Below, one piece after another: positions 1-5,493 of a DNA stretch of 6,948 bases. The notes below the pieces were generated by a model. That model searched no databases and was not told the DNA's origin. It worked only from the letters and a program-made list of their open reading frames with translations. A program made the position numbers and the translations under genes. Each line of letters starts with the position of its first letter. Within the stretch, counting starts at the first letter, position 1. Origin of the DNA: Candidatus Pacearchaeota archaeon (GTDB lineage: Archaea; Nanobdellota; Nanobdellia; Pacearchaeales; GW2011-AR1); assembly GCA_003694055.1 (NCBI GenBank), contig RFLC01000156.1, forward strand, positions 1-6,948, read 5' to 3'.

Positions 1-129
1 GATGTAAACGCTGTAAGTGAAAGCAATCTCGCACGCGCGCAACCCTTGCCTTGCATAGCTCTCCAAAACTTCCAACGCAGTTTTCACAGGACCAATTCCC
101 GCAGGACCGAACAAAACATCAGAAGGCAT
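1..129 (-). CDS. Endonuclease IV-like TIM-barrel protein, N-terminal part only (cut by window edge)
   Basis: Forty-three codons are visible, from ATG at 129-127 to the window edge in an open frame. The start reads MPSDVLFGPAGIGP, then a helix and the segment GLRACEIAFTYSVYI. This resembles the first beta-alpha unit of archaeal endonuclease IV (Nfo/AP endonuclease 2 family), which usually opens with a hydrophobic strand, F-G-P/T-A-G-I-P, a helix, and a G-L-x-A-x-E-x-x-F strand. That family cuts DNA at abasic sites using a three-metal centre; none of the metal-binding residues falls inside the visible part, so catalysis cannot be judged. The start lies 1 nt after the upstream gene's TAG stop, implying co-transcription and coupled translation. 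A GAGGT at 146-142 on this strand could act as a distant ribosome binding site. Another sugar-phosphate TIM-barrel protein (xylose isomerase-like) remains possible. Confidence 0.65.
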   Translation of the reverse strand, partial: MPSDVLFGPAGIGPVKTALEVLESYARQGLRACEIAFTYSVYI

Positions 130-130
130 T

Positions 131-577
131 CTAACTCAACAACCTCAAGCTTTCGTCAATCTCGCCGAGGTTTTGGAGAATGTAGGTGTGCAAGCGCTTG
201 ATGATTATTGCTTGCATCTCCTCTTTCAACTTTCCAGTGCACTTGTTCAAATCCTTCTCAGGATAGTCCCCAACGCCGAGAGGAATGTAGCAAACCATCT
301 CCAACCCAGACAACTTTTGCAAGGCCAGCTCTCCCTCCTTCGGCTGCAAAAATCTCACATTCACCTTGCACGCCCCGCCCTCGCGCCCGATAGTTTCATA
401 CTCCCAACTTGCCTCAACAGCATCATTCACATACCTTGCCCTCTCGCACCTCTTCAAGCTATCCTGAAAGCACTCAAAGCTCCCGCAGTCCTTCACTGCA
501 AAAAATGTAAACTTCAGCGCGACAACTAAAAAAACCAAGGCAAGAACAGCGTAAGTGACTATCACTCTCTTCTTCAT
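131..577 (-). CDS. Small membrane-anchored protein with six extracytoplasmic cysteines, unknown function
   Basis: The product has 148 residues. Residues 2-4 are KKR, followed by one hydrophobic segment at about 5-28, so it is probably a type II or signal-anchor protein with the rest outside the cell. All six cysteines (31, 36, 44, 70, 96, 113) lie outside, which suits disulfides. The order C-x4-C-F-x6-C and then a Gly-rich turn before C70 resembles short secreted proteins common in DPANN genomes; that is a remembered likeness, not a family assignment. The frame can be extended to a TTG at 595 (six more residues), but a TATA box centred 25.5 bp upstream of ATG 577 favours that ATG on a leaderless mRNA. 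The downstream nfo-like gene begins 1 nt after the stop, so the two probably share a transcript, though no functional link is evident. Confidence 0.8.
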   Translation of the reverse strand: MKKRVIVTYAVLALVFLVVALKFTFFAVKDCGSFECFQDSLKRCERARYVNDAVEASWEYETIGREGGACKVNVRFLQPKEGELALQKLSGLEMVCYIPLGVGDYPEKDLNKCTGKLKEEMQAIIIKRLHTYILQNLGEIDESLRLLS

Positions 578-598
578 CCGATTTCTAAGAGACAAGAT

Positions 599-606
599 TA
601 TTTAAA
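599..606 (-). promoter_or_regulatory. TATA box for the six-cysteine protein gene
   Basis: TTTAAATA on the minus strand, centred at 602.5, is 25.5 bp upstream of ATG 577. Archaeal TATA boxes sit about 25-27 bp before the transcription start, so transcription would begin at the A of the ATG. Confidence 0.6.
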
Positions 607-620
607 TTTGAGCCAGAACA

Positions 621-666
621 AAATGAAATAAATAAAAAAATAAACAAAAAAACAAAACAAAGAAAG
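621..666 (-). terminator. T-rich terminator after the surface protein gene
   Basis: Directly after the stop of the 668-1915 gene the minus strand carries several runs of four to seven T separated by single other bases. There is no strong hairpin. Consecutive T tracts of this type are the usual intrinsic termination signal of archaeal RNA polymerase. Confidence 0.65.
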
Positions 667-667
667 T

Positions 668-1915
668 TTAGTAGTAACTCTCTTCTTCTTTCCTTTCAGG
701 TTTTCTTGCAAGCAGCACAATCAGTACAATCAGCAGCACAACAAAGATAATCGCTAGCACAACGGTCAACAAAAGTGCTGCGTTGTCTGTCACCTTTGGC
801 TTTGGTTGCACAACAGGCGGCTTCTCTTCCTGCTTTGCCTTCTTGAACTGCGTGACAAAAGTCTTTGTGTCGATAATCTTGCCGTCTGACAAGATGTTCA
901 CATTGAACAAAGTTTGCCCGGCAGTGTCAGAGCTGACAGTTATTCTTGCAGTTCGGCTTGAGCTCGGTGGCACTACCAACACCGGGTCGCTCACATCAAT
1001 GTTCATCTCAACCGGCGAGTCCACTGCAAGCTCGTATATCTTCAGCTCGTTGCCGCGGTTCACAATGGTCACGCTGTACTGCGCGCTCTCGCCAACGTCA
1101 ACTGCGCGAGTTGTTATTGGCACAACAATCGTGCTCAACTGCTCTTGTCCAACGATGTTCACCTTTCTCTCAAGCCGCGTTGAGGCATCAGAGTTGAAAG
1201 CCTCAATCACAACAGTGTACACCCCAGACTTCACGTCAGCAGGCAATCGCAGTGCAACCAAACGCTCAAGCGTGTCTTGCCTGTCTGCCACATTGCCACC
1301 CTGGTCAAACGGAGACAAGTCGCCAAGTAAAACAACGTTCTCCAAGTTCAACTCAGGTATGCTAATTCTCACAAAGGTGTCCTCTGCAAGGTGGCTTCCG
1401 CGGTTCTTCACAACAACGTCTGCCACTAGGCTTGTGCCTGCCTTAACTTGCGTGTCCATTTGCGCGCTCAGTATCTCAAGCAGGTAGGATTCTCTTTGCA
1501 CAGTCAGGTCAATTGAGACCTGGTCAGCAATCCCCTGCTGTTCGCTCTCAACAACCACGTTCAACTTGCGCGGCTCGTCTAAGTTCTCGTCAAGGTCGAA
1601 CGGCAGCGTCACCAAAACAGTTCTCACATAAGTTCTGTTCGGCAAGACGTCAAACCTCTCGCTCTCAGATGCCAAACCAGATTGGCCTGACACCCAGATT
1701 TTCACGCGCACGTCTTGCGCGCTGTCAGTGGCGTCGAATCGCACGAGCACTGGAACAGTTTGGCCGGCAAAGTTGGCAAAATCCACTGAGCCGCCCAAGG
1801 CCTCCACGCCGTTGATTTCGACATCACTTATCTGTCCAAACGCAGATGCGAGAGGCAGTGCAACCACTAGTGCAAACACTATACTTGCAATCCCTAAAAG
1901 GTTTTTAACCTTCAT
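668..1915 (-). CDS. Putative surface-layer / cell-envelope protein, beta-sandwich type, C-terminally anchored
   Basis: The product has 415 residues. A signal peptide covers about 1-25 (K-rich start, hydrophobic core, likely cleavage after ALPLASA). Residues about 28-355 alternate short beta strands and turns, with repeated patterns such as V-V-V-K-N-R-G-S and V-T-I-V-N-R-G-N, typical of CARDB/NEW3-like Ig-fold domains; two or three such domains probably follow one another. A Pro/Lys/Glu-rich linker at about 357-375 leads to one transmembrane helix at about 379-403 and a short charged tail ending ESYY. The protein should be displayed outside and anchored by its C-terminus. This build, including the ESYY end, matches proteins I know as putative S-layer proteins of DPANN archaea. 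There are no cysteines. It is preceded by its own promoter and followed by a T-rich terminator, so it is probably monocistronic. The exact ligand or lattice role is not shown. Confidence 0.8.
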   Translation of the reverse strand: MKVKNLLGIASIVFALVVALPLASAFGQISDVEINGVEALGGSVDFANFAGQTVPVLVRFDATDSAQDVRVKIWVSGQSGLASESERFDVLPNRTYVRTVLVTLPFDLDENLDEPRKLNVVVESEQQGIADQVSIDLTVQRESYLLEILSAQMDTQVKAGTSLVADVVVKNRGSHLAEDTFVRISIPELNLENVVLLGDLSPFDQGGNVADRQDTLERLVALRLPADVKSGVYTVVIEAFNSDASTRLERKVNIVGQEQLSTIVVPITTRAVDVGESAQYSVTIVNRGNELKIYELAVDSPVEMNIDVSDPVLVVPPSSSRTARITVSSDTAGQTLFNVNILSDGKIIDTKTFVTQFKKAKQEEKPPVVQPKPKVTDNAALLLTVVLAIIFVVLLIVLIVLLARKPERKEEESYY

Positions 1916-1961
1916 CTTGTTTCAATTCTCAAATTTAGTTAATTTTAGGGTGTGAAAACTA

Positions 1962-1969
1962 TTTATAAA
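1962..1969 (-). promoter_or_regulatory. TATA box for the surface protein gene (with about 25-nt leader)
   Basis: A consensus TTTATAAA on the minus strand is centred at 1965.5, which predicts a start near 1940 and a leader of about 25 nt before ATG 1915. The leader is A/T-rich with no clear Shine-Dalgarno sequence. This is the only promoter in the window predicting a leadered mRNA. Confidence 0.65.
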
Positions 1970-2036
1970 CTTTTTGGTGATTACACAACTAAACCACTTT
2001 ATAGTTATAAGCTAGTAGTGAAATTTCGGAAAAAAG

Positions 2037-2044
2037 CTTAAATA
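2037..2044 (+). promoter_or_regulatory. TATA box for the RHH regulator gene
   Basis: CTTAAATA is centred at 2040.5, preceded by a purine-rich stretch (GGAAAAAAG) that could serve as the TFB recognition element. The centre is 25.5 bp from ATG 2066, predicting a leaderless mRNA. The last two bases of the box are also the first two of the operator palindrome. Confidence 0.65.
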
Positions 2045-2064
2045 GGTATACCAAAGTATACCTA
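2043..2064. promoter_or_regulatory. Perfect palindromic operator between TATA box and start of the RHH gene
   Basis: TAGGTATAC (2043-2051) and GTATACCTA (2056-2064) form a perfect 9-bp inverted repeat with spacer CAAA. Each arm holds the self-complementary hexamer GTATAC (2046-2051 and 2056-2061), and the two hexamers are exactly 10 bp apart, one helical turn. The element fills the space from the TATA box to the predicted transcription start, so a bound protein would block TFB or polymerase. The RHH protein encoded at once downstream is the obvious candidate ligand (inference). Confidence 0.75.
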
Positions 2065-2065
2065 C

Positions 2066-2323
2066 ATGAAAAAACAGATTGTGGCGAAAAAGCGCGCAAG
2101 CAAGATTACAACTTTGAAACTAACAAAAGAAACTAAAGCGAGATTAGACAAGCTCAAAATCTATCCAAAAGAAAGTTACGAAATTGTTTTGAAAAGAATG
2201 CTAAACATCCTAAACATTTGCCGTGTGGCTCCGGAACGCGCGCAAAAGCATTTGCTAAAGCTGGAGAGGATTAAACTTGCCTACCGCACTGAAAAAAATT
2301 CGAGCTTAAGAAACAAAATCTGA
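2066..2323 (+). CDS. Ribbon-helix-helix (CopG/Arc-type) transcriptional regulator
   Basis: The product has 85 residues and is very basic. Residues 14-19 (ITTLKL) form the DNA-contacting beta strand, helix A is about 21-31 (KETKARLDKLK), and helix B is about 35-48 (KESYEIVLKRMLNI). The arrangement T-x-K-L-T-K-E-T-x-x-x-L-x-x-L-K followed by P-K-E-S-Y-E is the familiar archaeal RHH pattern. Such proteins act as dimers that lay a two-stranded sheet in the major groove, often as side-by-side dimers. The Lys/Arg-rich N-terminal arm (1-13) and C-terminal 35 residues are of unknown role; no ligand-binding or toxin-binding domain is evident. ATG 2066 is chosen because the TATA box lies 25.5 bp upstream. 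The palindrome between TATA box and ATG strongly suggests negative autoregulation. The next gene on the same strand is the sigma-like protein. Confidence 0.85.
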   Translation: MKKQIVAKKRASKITTLKLTKETKARLDKLKIYPKESYEIVLKRMLNILNICRVAPERAQKHLLKLERIKLAYRTEKNSSLRNKI

Positions 2324-2329
2324 GAAAAA

Positions 2330-2337
2330 CTTAAAAG
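2330..2337 (+). promoter_or_regulatory. Possible TATA box for the sigma-like gene
   Basis: CTTAAAAG lies just after the RHH stop codon, centred 24.5 bp before ATG 2358. It is weaker than the other boxes here. Read-through from the RHH promoter is an alternative source of transcript. Confidence 0.45.
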
Positions 2338-2357
2338 TGCTACCTCTGAGAAGCAGA

Positions 2358-2984
2358 ATGCGAAATGAAACATTGGAAAGCAAAGTCAGGAAACTTGACG
2401 ATGGCATCACGCCGATAAAAACGCTAGCAAAACTGCTAGCCCGTCGCTGCGGCGCATCCCCGCTCACAGTTGAGGCATACATCAGAGCAAAGAGAAAAGG
2501 TTACTCTTCGCACATGCAAATGGTTCTTGCGTCGCACGGCTACACGCGCATAGTGGATTATCTAAACGAAAAAGTTAGGGCTCAAGGATGGAAGTCATGG
2601 AGCGACTATTGCACTTGGAGAGCGATAGACAGAGGCGCGACTTGCACAGGCTACCGCACCAAACACCAAAAGAGTTTCGAGGAGGGAATTGAATTGCTCC
2701 CCCCAGAACAAATTGAACAAATGCCAGATGAAAAGTTAAGCGAGAGCTTAGAAAAAGAGAAACAACTGCAAGCAATGAGGGAGTTCTTAGAAAACTCTCC
2801 TACTCGAGAGTTCAGAATCCTGTACATGCGCTTCTTTCTAAACATGACTCTCGAGCAAACAGGCAAAGCGCTTTCGATAGGAAAGGAAAGAGCAAGGCAA
2901 CTGCAAGAGCGAGGGATAAAGCTTCTCTCTTCCTACATCTCTAGAAACGGAATTGAAGCTCTGCAAGGAATTAGAAATTGCTAG
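2358..2984 (+). CDS. DNA-binding protein with sigma-70 region-4-like C-terminal helix-turn-helix
   Basis: The product has 208 residues from ATG 2358. A GTG at 2337 would add seven, but the possible TATA box covers that stretch. Residues about 150-192 closely resemble bacterial sigma-70 region 4: R-E-F-R-I-L-Y-M-R-F-F, then TLEQTGKALSIGKERARQLQ (164-183), then a closing helix. The pattern T-L-E-x-x-G-x-x-L-x-[IV]-x-x-E-R-x-R-Q is the region 4.2 HTH signature. Archaea use TBP/TFB and have no true sigma factor, and I see no sigma region 2 or 3 here, so a regulator is more likely than a promoter-specificity subunit. The N-terminal half (about 20-100) has an S-P-x-T-V-E-A-Y-I HTH-like helix and three G-[YW]-x-[ST/R]-x-x-x-[YM] repeats. 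It lies between the RHH gene and aspS, all co-directional. The target is unknown. The HTH call is firm; the regulatory role is inferred. Confidence 0.75.
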   Translation: MRNETLESKVRKLDDGITPIKTLAKLLARRCGASPLTVEAYIRAKRKGYSSHMQMVLASHGYTRIVDYLNEKVRAQGWKSWSDYCTWRAIDRGATCTGYRTKHQKSFEEGIELLPPEQIEQMPDEKLSESLEKEKQLQAMREFLENSPTREFRILYMRFFLNMTLEQTGKALSIGKERARQLQERGIKLLSSYISRNGIEALQGIRNC

Positions 2985-2994
2985 CATCACAAAA

Positions 2995-3002
2995 ATTAAA
3001 AA
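2995..3002 (+). promoter_or_regulatory. TATA box for aspS
   Basis: ATTAAAAA, within a longer A/T run, is centred 25.5 bp upstream of ATG 3024 and predicts a leaderless aspS mRNA. This supports ATG 3024 over the in-frame TTG at 3006. Confidence 0.5.
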
Positions 3003-3023
3003 CACTTGCTAACTCGATTTGTG

Positions 3024-4412
3024 ATGAAAACCCACTCTTGCGGAGAGCTGAGAAAAAGTCATGTTAATTCTGAAGTAAAACTTTACGGATGGGTTGAAAA
3101 CATTCGCGAACATGGCAAGGTTGCGTTCATTGATTTGCGCGACCGCTCAGGAAAGGTGCAGGTCGTTCTGCTCTCCAACTCAAGCGCGTTTGCAAAGCTA
3201 AAAGAGCTAACAAGAGAAAGTTGCGTTTCTATCTCAGGTAAGGTTTCGGCGCGCAAGCCAGGCACAGAAAACAAAGAGCTGGCAACAGGAGAGGTCGAGG
3301 TGGTTGCAACTGAAATGGAAATCCTTGGCGCGTGCAAAGAACTGCCGTTCGAAATCGGCGACGAAAAAGTTGCAGAAGAGGTGCGGCTGAAAAAGCGTTT
3401 CCTTGATTTGCGGAGCGAGCGCTTGCAATCCAACATCCTCTTGCGCCACAAAGTCATCAAAGCAATAATAAACTACCTTGACTCGCGCGGATTCATCCAC
3501 ATTGAAACTCCAATTCTCGCGAAAAGCACTCCAGAAGGTGCGCGCGACTACTTGGTTCCTAGCAGAGTGCATGCCGGAAAGTTCTACGCTCTCCCGCAGT
3601 CGCCGCAAATTTTCAAGCAACTCTGCATGGTCGCAGGATTTGAAAAATACTTCCAAATTGCGCGGTGTTTTCGCGACGAGGACCTGCGCGCAGACCGCCA
3701 ACCAGAGTTCACTCAGCTCGACATTGAAATGAGTTTCGTCGAGCCAGAGGATGTGATAAAAGAGATGGAGGGTTTGTTCGCTTACATCTGGAAAGAGGTC
3801 TTAGGAGTTGAGTTGAAAACACCTTTCCCTCGCCTCACTTACGCCGACGCAATTGAAAAGTACGGCAGAGACAACCCTGACTTGCGCAAAAGCAAGGATG
3901 AGTGGGCGTTTGTCTGGATTGTGGACTTCCCGATGTTCGAATGGGACGACTCAGAAAAGCGATGGTATGCGATGCACCATCCGTTCACCTCGCCAGAGGA
4001 CAATCCTGACTGGAGCGCTCCTAGCAAGATAAAAGCAAAAGCATATGACTTGGTGCTGAACGGAAGCGAGATTGGCGGAGGTAGCATAAGAATCCATAAA
4101 CAAGAGCTCCAAGAAAAAGTCTTTGAAACCCTTGGCATCTCTCCAACTGAAGCAAAAGAAAAGTTCGGGTTCTTGCTCGACGCTCTCAGCTATGGCGCGC
4201 CGCCTCACGGAGGAATTGCCTTCGGGCTTGACCGCATCATCCAACTCATGACAAACTCTCAAAGCTTAAGGGACGTTATTGCATTCCCAAAAAACAGAGA
4301 GGCAAGAGATGTGATGATGGACTCTCCTTCAGAAGTGAGCGAAGAGCAGTTGCGAGAGGCGCACATCAAGCTCGACATTAAAGAAAATGAGCGTGCGAAA
4401 CAAAACAACTGA
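3024..4412 (+). CDS. aspS: Aspartyl-tRNA synthetase, bacterial type but lacking the GAD insertion domain
   Basis: This enzyme charges tRNA with aspartate (class IIb aminoacyl-tRNA synthetase, cytoplasm). It has 462 residues from ATG 3024. The N-terminal OB-fold anticodon-binding domain spans about 1-105 (Y-G-W-V-x-N-I-R-E-H-G). Motif 1 ends at P163 (IHIETPIL); motif 2 is FRDEDLRADRQPEF (216-229); motif 3 is GGIAFGLDR (396-404). The segments ATPEGARDYLVPSR-like, ALPQSPQ and WYAMHHPFTSP are those of bacterial, not archaeal/eukaryotic, AspRS. Bacterial enzymes are near 590 residues because of a GAD domain of about 125 residues after D-x-P-D-L-R; here DNPDLR (283-288) runs within six residues into WAFVWIVDFP, so that domain is cleanly missing. 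His30 is at a position linked to non-discriminating enzymes that also charge tRNA-Asn. It heads a run with two overlapping downstream genes. Confidence 0.95.
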   Translation: MKTHSCGELRKSHVNSEVKLYGWVENIREHGKVAFIDLRDRSGKVQVVLLSNSSAFAKLKELTRESCVSISGKVSARKPGTENKELATGEVEVVATEMEILGACKELPFEIGDEKVAEEVRLKKRFLDLRSERLQSNILLRHKVIKAIINYLDSRGFIHIETPILAKSTPEGARDYLVPSRVHAGKFYALPQSPQIFKQLCMVAGFEKYFQIARCFRDEDLRADRQPEFTQLDIEMSFVEPEDVIKEMEGLFAYIWKEVLGVELKTPFPRLTYADAIEKYGRDNPDLRKSKDEWAFVWIVDFPMFEWDDSEKRWYAMHHPFTSPEDNPDWSAPSKIKAKAYDLVLNGSEIGGGSIRIHKQELQEKVFETLGISPTEAKEKFGFLLDALSYGAPPHGGIAFGLDRIIQLMTNSQSLRDVIAFPKNREARDVMMDSPSEVSEEQLREAHIKLDIKENERAKQNN

Positions 4413-4872
4413 GGAGATAGAAAGGGAGAGATTAATTAGAGAGCATTACTCTCCTGAGCAACAAGAGTTTATTTACAGCATGCTAACCCACGACGAGCTT
4501 GCAATTGTCGACGACGCAATTGAAAAGTTTGAGCTCATGAGTCGCGGCGCGGACGCGCGTGGCAAAGAAGAACGCGCGAGCGCTGGCAGGGGGATAGAGT
4601 TCTACTTTGACCTCGCCAGAGCTTTATTTGTCGCAAATGAGATGGGAACAGACATTGAAGAGATTGACAACTACACTCCCATTGACCTGCGCCACTACCT
4701 TGTTCTCGAGAGAGCGTGGCTAGGAGCGCAAAAACACAGGCTTGAAGAGAAGCTTGGAAGAGAGATGAGCGAACAAGAGTTTATACGCTATTGCGCTGAG
4801 AGGAACATCCCAAGATTGTTCAGAACGCTTTACTTCTACCACTTCCAAAAGAAAATGTCGAGGGAAGAGTGA
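4387..4872 (+). CDS. Unrecognised soluble helical protein overlapping the end of aspS
   Basis: I do not recognise this 161-residue protein. It is rich in Glu, Arg and Lys, appears almost entirely alpha-helical, and has no signal peptide, membrane segment or zinc motif. Visible landmarks are H-Y-S-P-E-Q-Q-E-F (about 20-28), a Gly/Arg/Ala-rich loop around 53-68, and E-R-A-W-L-G-A-Q-K-H-R (about 108-118). Its ATG (4387) overlaps the last 26 nt of aspS in another frame, with no ribosome binding site just before it, so translation is probably coupled to aspS; a GTG at 4393 is an equally possible start. The frame stays open for almost 500 nt and ends in a GTGA overlap with the next gene, which supports it being real. 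Its role may relate to translation by position, but that is only a guess. Confidence 0.75.
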   Translation: MSVRNKTTEEIERERLIREHYSPEQQEFIYSMLTHDELAIVDDAIEKFELMSRGADARGKEERASAGRGIEFYFDLARALFVANEMGTDIEEIDNYTPIDLRHYLVLERAWLGAQKHRLEEKLGREMSEQEFIRYCAERNIPRLFRTLYFYHFQKKMSREE

Positions 4873-5210
4873 GCAACCAAATAATAGGCAGAGCTTATTA
4901 CGCAACTCTCGAGCTTGTTAAAAACTACCTAACATCTTTAGCTAACGGAGGCATGAGCGAGAACATCGAACTAGTGCGCGAGGGAAACCGGGCAAGGTGC
5001 TATTACGACGGCTGTTGCAAAAGGAGAGAGCCATGCGACACGCGCATCACCCTCTCTTTCCCAATGCACTCGCGCGGCGAAGAGCAAAACTCAAGCAGAG
5101 GTTGCTCTGGCCTAGCTGAACCAGACAAAGTGCTGCAAACATCTCTGTTTTTTCATGCTGAGTGTTTGGAAAAACTGGTTCAAGACAAAAGGCTGCAATC
5201 CCTCTCGTGA
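4869..5210 (+). CDS. Small unrecognised protein with a possible C-x4-C ... H-x2-C zinc site
   Basis: The product is 113 residues from a GTG start that overlaps the previous stop (GTGA, 4869-4872). GAGGG at 4860-4864 is an SD-like sequence, though only 4 nt away. Residues 1-26 look helical (RAYYATLELVKNYLTSL). After that come C44-YYDG-C49-C50, C56, C79, and near the end the motif F-F-H-A-E-C (H96, C99). The layout C-x4-C, a 45-residue middle, then H-x2-C is compatible with a treble-clef-like zinc finger, with FHAECL resembling the closing half of several known fingers; spacing of the first pair is unusual. An ATG at codon 29 could be an alternative start. It probably forms one transcript with aspS and the 4387 gene. 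No function can be assigned. Confidence 0.65.
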   Translation: MSNQIIGRAYYATLELVKNYLTSLANGGMSENIELVREGNRARCYYDGCCKRREPCDTRITLSFPMHSRGEEQNSSRGCSGLAEPDKVLQTSLFFHAECLEKLVQDKRLQSLS

Positions 5211-5440
5211 ACTTCCCCTCGCGAAAGCGCGCGTTTGATCTTTGAGCGCTTCACAGCCTCGGCAGCTGTGCAATGCAACCAACGCTCGTGCACAACCTGC
5301 TCCACTGAGAGGCGCGCCGCCGAACAAATAGGCGCGCGCCGCATTGCCTCGACCTCAACGCCAAGTTTTACCTCATGTGCGCTTTCACAAACTTACCAAC
5401 GCGCTCGCTTTCCTGACTTTCCATCGATAAATCCAAGCTA
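5211..5440. other. G+C-rich non-coding stretch with nested inverted repeats; possible structured RNA of unknown kind
   Basis: No convincing gene is seen here. Instead there is a set of mutually compatible helices. A long-range pairing joins 5224-5235 to 5398-5411 (12 bp with a 2-nt bulge). Within it lie hairpins 5311-5317/5334-5340 extended by 5319-5321/5331-5333, 5252-5257/5265-5270 inside 5244-5248/5283-5287, 5341-5346/5356-5361, and 5363-5368/5389-5394. Inverted repeats do not reveal the strand. Being G+C-rich beside the SRP RNA gene fits a stable RNA. I searched for conserved RNase P RNA core sequences and did not find a convincing set, so I leave it unnamed. Confidence 0.45.
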
Positions 5441-5470
5441 AAGCGCACGCCAGAACATATCGTAGCTTGG
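5433..5470. repeat. Perfect 8-bp inverted repeat downstream of SRP RNA
   Basis: CCAAGCTA (5433-5440) and TAGCTTGG (5463-5470) are exact reverse complements with a 22-nt spacer. It could be a hairpin in a transcript leaving the SRP RNA gene, a processing site, or the terminal stem of a small RNA. There is no adjoining T run on either side. Confidence 0.4.
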
Positions 5471-5493
5471 TTGGGCTTCTAAAAGTTTCAGGC

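Noticed and set aside
783..1487. Open reading frame of 234 codons on the plus strand
   Set aside because: It is the complement of the surface protein gene, with Ser/Thr/Cys-rich composition, no promoter, and a far better gene on the other strand.
2066..2984. Toxin-antitoxin pair (RHH antitoxin with downstream partner)
   Set aside because: The downstream protein has DNA-binding helix-turn-helix features and no known toxin fold or catalytic residues; the two genes also do not overlap.
2358..2984. A genuine sigma factor or contaminating bacterial contig
   Set aside because: Regions 2 and 3 are missing, and the surrounding window has archaeal promoters, GINS, an intron-containing tRNA and archaeal SRP RNA.
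3083..3701. Minus-strand reading frames opposite aspS
   Set aside because: They are shadows of a strongly conserved synthetase gene and have no promoter or recognisable sequence.
5211..5493. RNase P RNA candidate in the G+C-rich stretch (GGAAAGTC at 5424-5417 on the minus strand looks like the conserved 5' core)
   Set aside because: The matching 3' core (a GGCTTA-like element with preceding ACAGAA) is not present on the same strand at a sensible distance, so the catalytic P4 helix cannot be formed.
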